From Brevundimonas sp. (lineage in GTDB: Bacteria > Pseudomonadota > Alphaproteobacteria > Caulobacterales > Caulobacteraceae): DNA of 64,000 nucleotides. Made by a program: the position numbers and the translations under genes. This document shows positions 9,553-17,277 of the stretch, piece after piece. The notes beneath the pieces were generated by a model, which saw nothing but the letters and a program-made list of their open reading frames with translations, did no database searches and was not told the origin of the DNA. The stretch covers positions 124,001 through 188,000 of the forward strand of contig NZ_JAUYNX010000014.1 of NCBI RefSeq assembly GCF_030704825.1, given 5' to 3'. How positions within the stretch are numbered: the first letter of the stretch is position 1; every line of letters starts with the position of its first letter.

Positions 9553-11499
9553 TCAGACCGCCGCGACCATGGTCGGCGCCGATCCGGCCGCGCTCGCCCG
9601 GGCGACCCGCCAGGCGTCGACCAGCACGGCGAACCGGGACGACAGGTCGGCGATGGCGGCCTCGTCGTCGATCCGGCCTGACAGCCATTGCTCGGCGACG
9701 TCGGTGAAGATGGTCCGGCCGACCGCGAAACCCTTGACGATCGGAGCAGGCGCTGCGGCCGAGAAGGAGGCGATCAGTTCATCCTGCGGCGCGGACAGGC
9801 CCAGCAGCAGCACGCCGCGGCAGTGCGGGTCATTGGCCGTGATCGTCCGTTCCAGCTCAGTCCAGGCGGCGGGATCGTCGATGGGCTCCAGCTTCCACCA
9901 GTCGGGCTTCATGCCCAGATCGTAGAGCCGCTGGATGGCGCGCGATACCGTGCGCGAATCCACGGGCCCGCTCTTCGAGGCGATGATCTCGAGCAGCAGT
10001 TCGTGACCGGTCTTCAGGCAGGCGTCCTGCAGGCGCAGCAGCTGCCGTTCCTGGCGGTCCCGCAGCTCCCGCGGATCGTCCGGATGGTACAGGGCCAGGC
10101 ATTTGACGACGTGGTTCGACGGCCATGTCGCCAGTTCGGCGCCGACGTCCGCCGGGCTCTCGAATTCGAGCGGGCAGGAGCCCGGCAGTTCGATCGGCCG
10201 GCCGATCCAGTAGGGGTAGTCGGCCGCGGCCTCGAGACCGCGCATTCCAAACCGCCCGTCCAGCAGGACCCCGAAGCGCGAGTCGCCGCGGGCGAGCCGG
10301 TCGACCGCCTTCAGGGTCAGGGCCTTGAAGATCGGGATACGGGCGGGATCGGCCCCGATCCTGGCGCACAGGTCCTCAAACTGGGTGCGGTGGTCCATGG
10401 CCAGAACGGTGAGGTCGTCATACCTCCTGGCGCGCGTCGTCGCCCGGTGGAGATGCTCCAGCCCGGCGTCCTCGCGCAGGCGGAAGGGGCGCTCGCCGCC
10501 AGTCAGGAAAGCCTGCAGCTCTTCCCACGTGGCCATCGCCGGAGCGCAGCCGTGCCGGGAGACCACGATGGCGCCGCAGGCGTTGGCGTAGTCGCAGCAG
10601 GTCGCCAGCGGCTCGTGCCTGAGCCAGCCGCGCAGAAACCCCGCCATGAAGGCGTCGCCGGCGCCCAGGACGTTGAACACCTCGACCTTGAACCCCCGGC
10701 CGACCACGCCCTGATCGAGGTGATCCGGGATCGCGCCGGGAAAGGCGGAGCATCCGTCGGGGCCGCGCTTGCAGACCAGCAGGGCGTCGGTGCGCTCGCG
10801 GATCGCGCGCAGGGCGGCGATGGTGTCGGTGGTCCCGCCGAGGATGTGAATCTCCTCCTCGGTGCCGACGACGAGGTCGCACAGGCCAAGCACGCTTTGC
10901 AGGCGGGCGGTGACCGCGTCATCGGCGACGAAGCGGTTCTCGCCCATGTCCTTGCCGGTCAGCCCCCACAGGACGGGCCGGTAGTCGATGTCGAAGACGA
11001 TCCTGCCGCCGGCGGCGCGGGCCAGTTCGCACGCCTTCACGGAAGCGGCGAACACCGCCTCCCGGGACAGGTGGGTTCCGTTGATCAGGACGGCCGAGGC
11101 GGACTGGATGAAGGTTGGGTCGACATCATCGACGGTCAGCGCCATGTCGGCGCAGTTCTCGCGGTAGAAAATCAGCGGGAAGGTGTCCGGGTCCCGGATG
11201 CCGAGGAAGACCAGCGCGGTCAGGCGTTCGGCGTCGGTCAGGACCCCGTCGACGGCGACCTCTTCCCGCTCCAGCTGTTCCCGGATGAAGCGGCCGAAAT
11301 GGTCGGCGCCGACCCGCGTCAGAACGCCGGTCCTGAGGCCCAGCCGGGCCGCGCCGATCGCGGTGTTGGTGGGGCTGCCGCCGACGTATTTGGCGAAGGA
11401 CGCCATGTCCTCGAGCCGGCCGCCGATCTGCTGGCCGTAGAGGTCGATGCACGAACGCCCGACGGTGATCAGATCAAGGGGACCTTGGGATCTCGCCAT
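9553..11499 (-). CDS. iolC: 5-dehydro-2-deoxygluconokinase fused to DUF2090 aldolase-like domain
   Basis: 648 residues from the ATG at 11499. Residues 1 to about 330 are a PfkB/ribokinase-fold sugar kinase with LDLITVGRSCIDLYG at the start, YVGGSPTNTAIGAARLGL, and the ATP/anion-hole motif NVLGAGDAFMAGFLRGW. It phosphorylates 2-deoxy-5-keto-D-gluconate. Residues from about 355 to 648 are a DUF2090 domain (YDDLTVLAMDHRTQFEDLC, KALTLKAVDRL, LLLEIIASKSGPVD). This domain is often fused to IolC in proteobacteria and resembles class I aldolases such as LacD. No separate iolJ aldolase is present here, so the fused domain may cleave the phosphorylated product to malonate semialdehyde and dihydroxyacetone phosphate. 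It is the first gene of the iol operon. Confidence 0.94.
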   Translation of the reverse strand: MARSQGPLDLITVGRSCIDLYGQQIGGRLEDMASFAKYVGGSPTNTAIGAARLGLRTGVLTRVGADHFGRFIREQLEREEVAVDGVLTDAERLTALVFLGIRDPDTFPLIFYRENCADMALTVDDVDPTFIQSASAVLINGTHLSREAVFAASVKACELARAAGGRIVFDIDYRPVLWGLTGKDMGENRFVADDAVTARLQSVLGLCDLVVGTEEEIHILGGTTDTIAALRAIRERTDALLVCKRGPDGCSAFPGAIPDHLDQGVVGRGFKVEVFNVLGAGDAFMAGFLRGWLRHEPLATCCDYANACGAIVVSRHGCAPAMATWEELQAFLTGGERPFRLREDAGLEHLHRATTRARRYDDLTVLAMDHRTQFEDLCARIGADPARIPIFKALTLKAVDRLARGDSRFGVLLDGRFGMRGLEAAADYPYWIGRPIELPGSCPLEFESPADVGAELATWPSNHVVKCLALYHPDDPRELRDRQERQLLRLQDACLKTGHELLLEIIASKSGPVDSRTVSRAIQRLYDLGMKPDWWKLEPIDDPAAWTELERTITANDPHCRGVLLLGLSAPQDELIASFSAAAPAPIVKGFAVGRTIFTDVAEQWLSGRIDDEAAIADLSSRFAVLVDAWRVARASAAGSAPTMVAAV

Positions 11500-11541
11500 C
11501 AAGTCGCGTCTTCCACACCGGATGCAGGGCCCGCCGCCCCA

Positions 11542-11565
11542 TGAATGTAACGTATATTCTAACCG
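11542..11565. promoter_or_regulatory. Putative degenerate IolR operator upstream of iolC
   Basis: Two imperfect half sites, TGAATGTAA and TTCTAACCG, flank six bases. The core differs from GGAA-N6-TTCC at one base per half, and seven of nine left-arm bases match the perfect site at 4475. It lies 43 bases upstream of the iolC start, between iolC and iolR. Confidence 0.45.
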
Positions 11566-11587
11566 TAGAACATTCGCAACGTGTGTT

Positions 11588-12481
11588 TCATATCGCGTTC
11601 CGATCCCCGGTTTCCCTAAGGGCGGACGGGTTGCGGGCGGTCTGGGCCGTCGAGAAGGCGAAGGAGATGACCAGCGCCTGCGCCAGGCACATCGAGGCGG
11701 ACAGGGACCGGAATTTGCGGATTTCCGCCTCGCGGACCTGCAACACCAGGCTGGCGGGCTTGGCGACCGGGCTGACCAGGCTGTCGGTGATCGACAGAAC
11801 CTTGCATCCCCGCTCCACGGCCGCCTCGACCAGCTGGACCGCCTCCTCGGCATAGGGATGGTAGCTTACGGCGATCAGCAGGTCCGACGGCGTGATGCCG
11901 TGGATCTGTTGGCGGGTCATGCCGCCGACGCTGTCGATGAACACCGTCTTCTTGTCGACCTGATGCAGCGAGTAGGCGATGTAGGCGGCGACCGGGAACG
12001 AGCGCCGGAAGCCGGCGACATAGATAGTGTCGGCCTCGGCCATCATTTTCACGGCGGCGGACATCTCTTCCGCGCCGACGATCTCGCCGAGATTGCGCAG
12101 GGCCAGGCTGTTGCCCTCGATGAACTCCGCGAGCACCTGACCGGGGTCGCCCACGACCTTGCCGCCGACCGTTTCACTGAACTGACGGACCCGTTCGCCA
12201 TAGGCGAGGGAGGTGTTGCCGGACAGCAGGCCGTCGCGGAACAGCCTCTGCATCTGGGTGGCGCCGTCGAAGCCGAACGATTTGGCGAACCGCACGATGG
12301 CTGACGGCTGCACGCCGCTGCGATCCGCCAGCACCGCCAAGGTCTCGAGCGCGACCGCGTTGGGCTCGTCCAGCACATAGCGGGCGATCTGCTGCAGGCG
12401 TTTGCTGAGCGAGTCGTAGCGTTCCAGAATGGCGGCCCGGAGTTCCTCGGCCGACGCGGGGGGAGTGGTCAGTTCGGTCAT
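11588..12481 (-). CDS. iolR: RpiR-family transcriptional regulator of inositol catabolism
   Basis: 297 residues. An N-terminal helix-turn-helix of the RpiR type (about residues 15-80, with LQQIARYVLDEPN and DRSGVQPSAIVRFAKSFGFDG) is followed by a SIS sugar-isomerase-fold sensor domain (about 125-265, DTIYVAGFRRSFPVAAYIAYSL and LLIAVSYHPYAEEAVQLVEAA). RpiR-type IolR proteins are cytoplasmic repressors that bind an inositol-pathway intermediate. It sits between the iolC operon, 88 bases downstream on the same strand, and the divergent inositol dehydrogenase genes. That position and the GGAA-N6-TTCC sites nearby support control of the whole cluster. The ATG start at 12481 gives a complete HTH domain. 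Confidence 0.9.
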   Translation of the reverse strand: MTELTTPPASAEELRAAILERYDSLSKRLQQIARYVLDEPNAVALETLAVLADRSGVQPSAIVRFAKSFGFDGATQMQRLFRDGLLSGNTSLAYGERVRQFSETVGGKVVGDPGQVLAEFIEGNSLALRNLGEIVGAEEMSAAVKMMAEADTIYVAGFRRSFPVAAYIAYSLHQVDKKTVFIDSVGGMTRQQIHGITPSDLLIAVSYHPYAEEAVQLVEAAVERGCKVLSITDSLVSPVAKPASLVLQVREAEIRKFRSLSASMCLAQALVISFAFSTAQTARNPSALRETGDRNAI

Positions 12482-12552
12482 GCTTGAGGTCCGGGATTTT
12501 CCACAGCCTAGCGGTCCCGAAGGTCCCGCTCAATGGAATGCAGCTGCGACAG

Positions 12553-12565
12553 ATAGAAATTCTAT
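12553..12565. promoter_or_regulatory. Inverted repeat in the iolR / inositol dehydrogenase divergent promoter
   Basis: ATAGAA and TTCTAT form perfect six-base arms around one base, 72 bases upstream of iolR and 63 upstream of the dehydrogenase start. Nearby ATGGAA (12535-12540) and TTCCAT (12589-12594) resemble the half sites of the proposed IolR operator. It is a plausible autoregulatory site, weaker than the one at 4475. Confidence 0.4.
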
Positions 12566-12627
12566 TTCACGGATGGACAGAAAATCAGTTCCATGGTGAG
12601 TGCGGTCGACAACAGGGGAGCCGGGCG

Positions 12628-13632
12628 TTGGAAAGAATCGATGTCGCGCTGATCGGCGCCGGCCGGATGGGCTCGATCCACGGCCCCAACGCCGCCCGGC
12701 ATCCCGGCCTGCGCCTGCGTTACGTCATAGATCCCCGACCGGAGGCCGCCGCCGCCGTCGGCGGGCCGTTCGGTGCGGCGCACGTCGAGCTCGACGTCGC
12801 CCTCGCGGACCCGGAGATCGGCGGCGTTCTGGTCTGCAGTTCGACCGACCAGCACCTGGACCATGTCCTCGCCGCGGTCGCCGCCGGCAAGGCGGTGTTC
12901 TGCGAGAAGCCGCTGGACCTCGATCTGCCGAAGGTCACGGCCGCCGCCGCGAAGCTTTCTGAGGCCCGGCTCATCCTCGCCTTCAACCGCCGGTTCGATC
13001 CGCATTTCCGGGCGCTCAAGGCCAGGCTCGATGCGGGCGAGATCGGCCGCCTCGAAAGCCTGCACCTGATCAACCATGACCCGGCCGCGCCGCCGCCGGG
13101 ATTCATCCCGACCAGCGGCGGGCTGTTCAAGGACTTCACCATCCACGACCTCGATCTGGCGCGCTGGTTGCTCGGCGAGCCGATCCGTGAGGTGTTTGCG
13201 GCGGCCAGTTGCCTGGTCGATCCGGAGATCGGCCGCCTCGGCGACTTCGATACGGCGCGCACCGTGTTGAAGACGACCGCTGGACGGCTCTGCGTGATCT
13301 CCAACACCCGCCGCAGCGGCTACGGTTACGACCAGCGCCTCGAGGCGTTCGGCTCGCGTGGCATGCTCTCCGCAGGCAACGTCGCGCTGGACGACGTGCA
13401 CACGCTGACGGAGACGGGCGCCCTGGCCGCGCCGATCCAGCCGGGCTTCATGCAACGCTACGCCGGGTCCTATCGCGCCGAGGTCGACCATTTTGCCGAG
13501 GTGCTACACGGTCGGGCCAGGTCGCTGGTCGGATACGCCGACGGCGTCGCGGCCCTCGTCCTGGCCGAAGCCTGCGACCGGTCGGCGCGTAGCGGGACCG
13601 TCGTCAAACTCGAGGAGTCTGCCCATGCATAA
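12628..13632 (+). CDS. iolG: Gfo/Idh/MocA oxidoreductase, inositol 2-dehydrogenase-like (first copy)
   Basis: 334 residues. An N-terminal Rossmann domain has VALIGAGRMGSIHGPNAARHP for NAD binding, and the catalytic EKPLDLD motif carries the conserved lysine. The C-terminal substrate domain has GGLFKDFTIHDLDLARWLLGE with the catalytic Asp/His pair. Enzymes of this type oxidise myo-inositol (or scyllo- or D-chiro-inositol) to 2-keto-inositol in the cytoplasm. I chose TTG at 12628 because an AGGGGAG ribosome site lies eight bases upstream and it gives the normal short N-terminus; the open frame extends further upstream without homology. It overlaps the second copy by eight bases and is divergent from iolR. 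Confidence 0.88.
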   Translation: MERIDVALIGAGRMGSIHGPNAARHPGLRLRYVIDPRPEAAAAVGGPFGAAHVELDVALADPEIGGVLVCSSTDQHLDHVLAAVAAGKAVFCEKPLDLDLPKVTAAAAKLSEARLILAFNRRFDPHFRALKARLDAGEIGRLESLHLINHDPAAPPPGFIPTSGGLFKDFTIHDLDLARWLLGEPIREVFAAASCLVDPEIGRLGDFDTARTVLKTTAGRLCVISNTRRSGYGYDQRLEAFGSRGMLSAGNVALDDVHTLTETGALAAPIQPGFMQRYAGSYRAEVDHFAEVLHGRARSLVGYADGVAALVLAEACDRSARSGTVVKLEESAHA

Positions 13633-14602
13633 GGTCGCCCTGATCGGCGCTGGCCGGATCGGCCGTATTCACGCCCGCAACACAGCTCTGAGCGATCGGC
13701 TCATCCTCGCGGGCGTTGTGGATCCGATGGCCGAGGCCGCTTCCGCGCTGGCCGGGGAATGGCGCGCGCCCGTCCTGAACCTCGACGAGGTCATGGACGA
13801 TCCCTCGATCGCCGGTGTGATCATCGCCAGTTCGACGGACACCCATCTGGATTACAGCGTCCGCGCGGCACGGGCCGGCAAGGCGATCTTCTGCGAAAAG
13901 CCGATCGACCAGGACCTCGAACGGGCGCGATCCGTCTCGGGCGACCTCTCCGGCGCGCGCATGCTGCTGGCCTTCAACCGGCGCTTCGATCCCAACTTCC
14001 AGGCCCTCAAGGCGCGGCTGGACAGCGGCGCCGTCGGCTCGCTCGAAAGCGTGCAGATCACGTCCAACGATCCGTCGCCCCCGCCGCCGGCCTACGTCGC
14101 GGTGTCGGGCGGCCTGTTCAAGGACATGGCCATCCACGACTTCGACATGGCGCGATGGCTGCTCGGCGAGGAGCCGTCCGAGGTCTATGCGGCCGGCAGT
14201 TGCCTGGTCGACCCCGAGATCGGCCGCCTCGGCGACGTCGACACCGCAAGGACGGTGCTGAAGACGCCTTCCGGCAAGCTGTGCGTCATCTCCAACAGCC
14301 GGCGGTCCGGGTTCGGCTACGACCAGCGTATCGAGGCCTACGCCTCGGGCGGGATGGTCCGCGCCGACAATGTGCTCGAGAGCACCGTGCAGGTGTGGAA
14401 CGAAGCCGGGGCGTCCGCGGACCGGTTCCAGAATTTCTTCCTCGACCGCTACGCCGAGGCCTATCGGCGGGAGATGGCGCATTTCGCGGACATTCTCGAC
14501 GGCGCGGTTCCGTCGGTGGGCTACGCCGACGGCGTGGCGGCGCTTGCGCTCGCGGAAGCCGCGGCCGCGTCCGTGAAGACGGGCGCGGTGGTCAGGCTCT
14601 AG
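13625..14602 (+). CDS. iolG: Gfo/Idh/MocA oxidoreductase, inositol 2-dehydrogenase (second copy)
   Basis: 325 residues from ATG 13625, inside the end of the preceding paralogue. The domain plan is the same: VALIGAGRIGRIHARNTA for NAD, EKPIDQDLE, and GGLFKDMAIHDFDMARWLLGE. The pair share long identical stretches such as SCLVDPEIGRLGD, so they look like a tandem duplication. In known iol systems one such paralogue handles myo-inositol and another scyllo- or D-chiro-inositol, or a keto-inositol reduction. Which is which cannot be told from sequence alone. No signal peptide is seen. Confidence 0.9.
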   Translation: MHKVALIGAGRIGRIHARNTALSDRLILAGVVDPMAEAASALAGEWRAPVLNLDEVMDDPSIAGVIIASSTDTHLDYSVRAARAGKAIFCEKPIDQDLERARSVSGDLSGARMLLAFNRRFDPNFQALKARLDSGAVGSLESVQITSNDPSPPPPAYVAVSGGLFKDMAIHDFDMARWLLGEEPSEVYAAGSCLVDPEIGRLGDVDTARTVLKTPSGKLCVISNSRRSGFGYDQRIEAYASGGMVRADNVLESTVQVWNEAGASADRFQNFFLDRYAEAYRREMAHFADILDGAVPSVGYADGVAALALAEAAAASVKTGAVVRL

Positions 14603-14635
14603 CCGCCGGCCCACGTCACATCCCGCGCAAAAAGA

Positions 14636-14662
14636 GAGGCGGCTTCCGGTGGAAGCCGCCTC
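14636..14662 (-). terminator. Intrinsic terminator after the TonB receptor gene
   Basis: A 12-base perfect stem (GAGGCGGCTTCC with GGAAGCCGCCTC) closes a 3-base loop. Read on the minus strand it is followed by TCTCTTTTT, which fits Rho-independent termination of the receptor transcript. On the plus strand, after iolG, it lacks a T run but could still act as a 3' stem. Confidence 0.85.
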
Positions 14663-14685
14663 AGTCGTTCAGAAGGGCGTTTGTT

Positions 14686-17082
14686 CTAGAAGACGGCGCG
14701 CAGGGTGAGGGTGATCTTGGGCGACGAGCCCTCGCGCTCGACCTCGAACGCATCGACGTTATAGGCGGCCTGGTTCGCCAGGATCTGCTCGCCGTTGTCG
14801 CCGTCGAAGCCCGCTTCGGCCTGCTGGCTTTCGGCGTCCAGCAGATTGGTGCCGGTCAGGCGCAGGACGATGTTCTCGCCCAGCCGCTTCTCGAGGAAGA
14901 TTTCCAGGTTGCCGTCGTAGATCTGGCTCTCGATCTCGCCGAAGGTCACGAAGCGCGACTCGCCCTGCTTCTGGTAGCTGAAGCCGAAGCTCGCCTCGAT
15001 GCTGGGCAGGTTCTGGGTGACGCCGAAGTTGTAGATATAGTCCGGCTGGTAATCGATCGCGATCTCGCCCACGCCGTCGGGATCGTCTCGGGTGGACCAC
15101 AGGCGGGTGTAGTTGGCGAACACGCCAGTCTCGTCCAGCCCCAGGAAGGTCAGCGGCGTGGACAGGTCCAGTTCGATGCCGTGAACTTCTGCGTCACCGA
15201 TGTTCCGGTAGCTGTACAGGCCGCCCGGGTAGTCGGCCGGATCCAGCCCGATGGTGGCCACCGAGTCTCCGGTGTTCACGAGGCCGATAAGGTCCGTGAT
15301 CTGACGCGAGAACAGATTGACGCCGAAGATGCCGCGGCCCGCGAAACGACGCTCGTAGCCGATATCGAAGCCGACCGAAGTCTCGAAGCCGAGGTCAGGA
15401 TTGCCGATGGTGACGTCCTCGTCACCCGGCGATTCCACCGAGAAGGCGGGGATCAGCTGATCGATGCTCGGGCGGCGCACCGTACGGGCGGCGCTGAAGC
15501 GGAGCTGGTCGTTGTTCGTCACCTTCCAGACCAGGTGGGCGGACGGGTTCAGCATGAACTCGTCACTCTCCGAGCTGCCGGAAATGCTGTCGTCGAGCAC
15601 GCCGCCTTCCAGAAAATCGTTCTGGAAGGTGATCTCGGTCTTGGTGCTTTCGGCGCGCACACCGGTCTGCAGGGTCAGGGACGGGGTGAGCTCCCATTCG
15701 ATGCGGGCGAAGGCGTCGAGGCGGGTTTCCTCGTAGGTGAACTGCCCGTCGTTGGTGGCGTAGTCCGGATCGGCCAGGTCTTCCTCGAGGGTCAGGCCGT
15801 ACTCCCGGTCCTTCAGCTTGCCGGAAACGCCGACCTTCAGTTCGACCCCGTCGATGCCCATCGCGGAGGCCAGCCCGACCAACTGGTGGGTGATAGACGC
15901 GTCGGCGGTCCATTCGGTGTCGTCGGCGTCGATGGATTCACGCTCGACGAGGTCGGTCGGCGTGTCCTCGAAGGTTTCCTCGACGCTGTCGTCGCGGAAG
16001 TTGTTGAAGCGGACCTGGGCTTCGAAATCGGTGTTCTCGCCGAGCACAGTCTCGAACAGGGCCGAGGCGCCGATGCTGTCTTGGTTGAAGTCGGCGTCCT
16101 GATACTCGAACTCCGGATTGGCCAGATCCAGCCCGCCGACGGAGCCGTCGCCTTCATAGATCACCGTGTCCTGGTGTTCCTTCCGGCTGGTGCTCAGGGC
16201 GAAAGCGTCGATTCGCAGGCTGGTGTTCTCGGACATCCGCCAGGTCAGGTCGCCGTTGAACGACAGGTCGGTCGAGTCCCGGCTGTCCTGCTCCTCGACG
16301 CGCTCGACCGCGACGGACTGGCTGGGGTCGTCGAACTGCACGAGACTGCGGCCCATGCCGCCAGCGGCGACTTCGGCGTCGAAGCCGACCGAGTCCTCCT
16401 CGAAGACCTCCTCGACCACATCCTTGTTGTTGAAGCGCTGCTGGGCGTCGAGGGTGATGGAGTACAGCAGGGTGTCGCTGGCGTTGCGCCCCGACCAGGA
16501 CACCGATGCGTTCGGCCGCGTCCGGCTGGCGTCGACATCGTAGGTCGCGCCGACGCGGGCGATCACGCCGGGCGGCAGGCTTTCGCCGTCCTTGAGGATG
16601 ATGTTGATCGTGCCGCCCACGCCCTGACTGTCAATGTCGGCGCTGGGCGAGCGGACGATCTCGATCCGGTCAATGATCTCGGCGGGGATGCGGTCGACGA
16701 AGACCGAGCGGTCGTTGCCCGCCCCCGGAATGGGGCGGCCATTGACCAGCACCTGGGTGAAGCCCTGGCCGAGGCCGCGCAGCTGGGGCGCATCCGCCTC
16801 GCCCACGTCGCTGGTGAAGGCCACGCCCGGCACCCGCCGCAGCTGGTCGCCGACCGAGGTGGGCTCGAACTTGGCGAAGAACTCCTGGTCGTAGACCAGT
16901 TCAGGGGCCGTCGTGTTGGTCCGGTCGCGGTACTGGATCGTGCCCGTGACGATGACGTCGTCCAAGTCCGAAGCTTCCTGCGGCGCAGGATCGGATCCAT
17001 CCTGCGCGAACGCCGCCATGGGCGTCATCAGGCAGGTGCCCAACAGTGCGGCCTTGAGGGCCATCCGACGATAGGCGCGCAT
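14686..17082 (-). CDS. TonB-dependent outer-membrane receptor of the phytase/inositol cluster
   Basis: 798 residues from ATG 17082, chosen for its GGGGAGAG ribosome site and proper signal peptide (MRAYRRMALKAALLGTCLMTPMAAFAQ). The open frame runs 26 codons further without homology. After a TonB-box-like DDVIVTG near residue 43 comes the plug domain (VGDQLRRVPGVAFTSD, GLGQGFTQVLVNGRPIPG, PAEIIDRIEIVRSPSADIDSQGVGGTINI). A 22-strand barrel then ends in LTLRAVF with the terminal phenylalanine. It is divergent from the phytase lipoprotein gene, an arrangement known for beta-propeller phytases, and shares its regulatory region with a putative IolR site. Import of phytate or its partly dephosphorylated products is the likely role, but the ligand is inferred. 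Confidence 0.9.
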   Translation of the reverse strand: MRAYRRMALKAALLGTCLMTPMAAFAQDGSDPAPQEASDLDDVIVTGTIQYRDRTNTTAPELVYDQEFFAKFEPTSVGDQLRRVPGVAFTSDVGEADAPQLRGLGQGFTQVLVNGRPIPGAGNDRSVFVDRIPAEIIDRIEIVRSPSADIDSQGVGGTINIILKDGESLPPGVIARVGATYDVDASRTRPNASVSWSGRNASDTLLYSITLDAQQRFNNKDVVEEVFEEDSVGFDAEVAAGGMGRSLVQFDDPSQSVAVERVEEQDSRDSTDLSFNGDLTWRMSENTSLRIDAFALSTSRKEHQDTVIYEGDGSVGGLDLANPEFEYQDADFNQDSIGASALFETVLGENTDFEAQVRFNNFRDDSVEETFEDTPTDLVERESIDADDTEWTADASITHQLVGLASAMGIDGVELKVGVSGKLKDREYGLTLEEDLADPDYATNDGQFTYEETRLDAFARIEWELTPSLTLQTGVRAESTKTEITFQNDFLEGGVLDDSISGSSESDEFMLNPSAHLVWKVTNNDQLRFSAARTVRRPSIDQLIPAFSVESPGDEDVTIGNPDLGFETSVGFDIGYERRFAGRGIFGVNLFSRQITDLIGLVNTGDSVATIGLDPADYPGGLYSYRNIGDAEVHGIELDLSTPLTFLGLDETGVFANYTRLWSTRDDPDGVGEIAIDYQPDYIYNFGVTQNLPSIEASFGFSYQKQGESRFVTFGEIESQIYDGNLEIFLEKRLGENIVLRLTGTNLLDAESQQAEAGFDGDNGEQILANQAAYNVDAFEVEREGSSPKITLTLRAVF

Positions 17083-17178
17083 CTCTGTCTCTCCCCGACT
17101 CCGTCCTCTCCTCCGGTATTGGAGCGAGGGGCGGCTTGTTGTCGAGGAGGTTACGAACAAACATTCTATTTGGCAATA

Positions 17179-17202
17179 GTAATGGAATATATCTTGCAGA
17201 AC
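17179..17202. promoter_or_regulatory. Putative IolR operator between the TonB receptor and phytase genes
   Basis: GTAATGGAA, six bases, then TTGCAGAAC. The core GGAA-N6-TTGC has one mismatch to GGAA-N6-TTCC and the left arm matches seven of nine bases of the perfect site at 4475. A CATTCTATTT half site lies just to the left (17160-17169). The position suits control of both divergent transcripts. Confidence 0.5.
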
Positions 17203-17277
17203 CGGCGGGTATGGCTATCGTTCAGGGACGAAAGCAGGTGGCTGGCACGTACCGGGCGCCGCGAACAGGGAGTGAGC

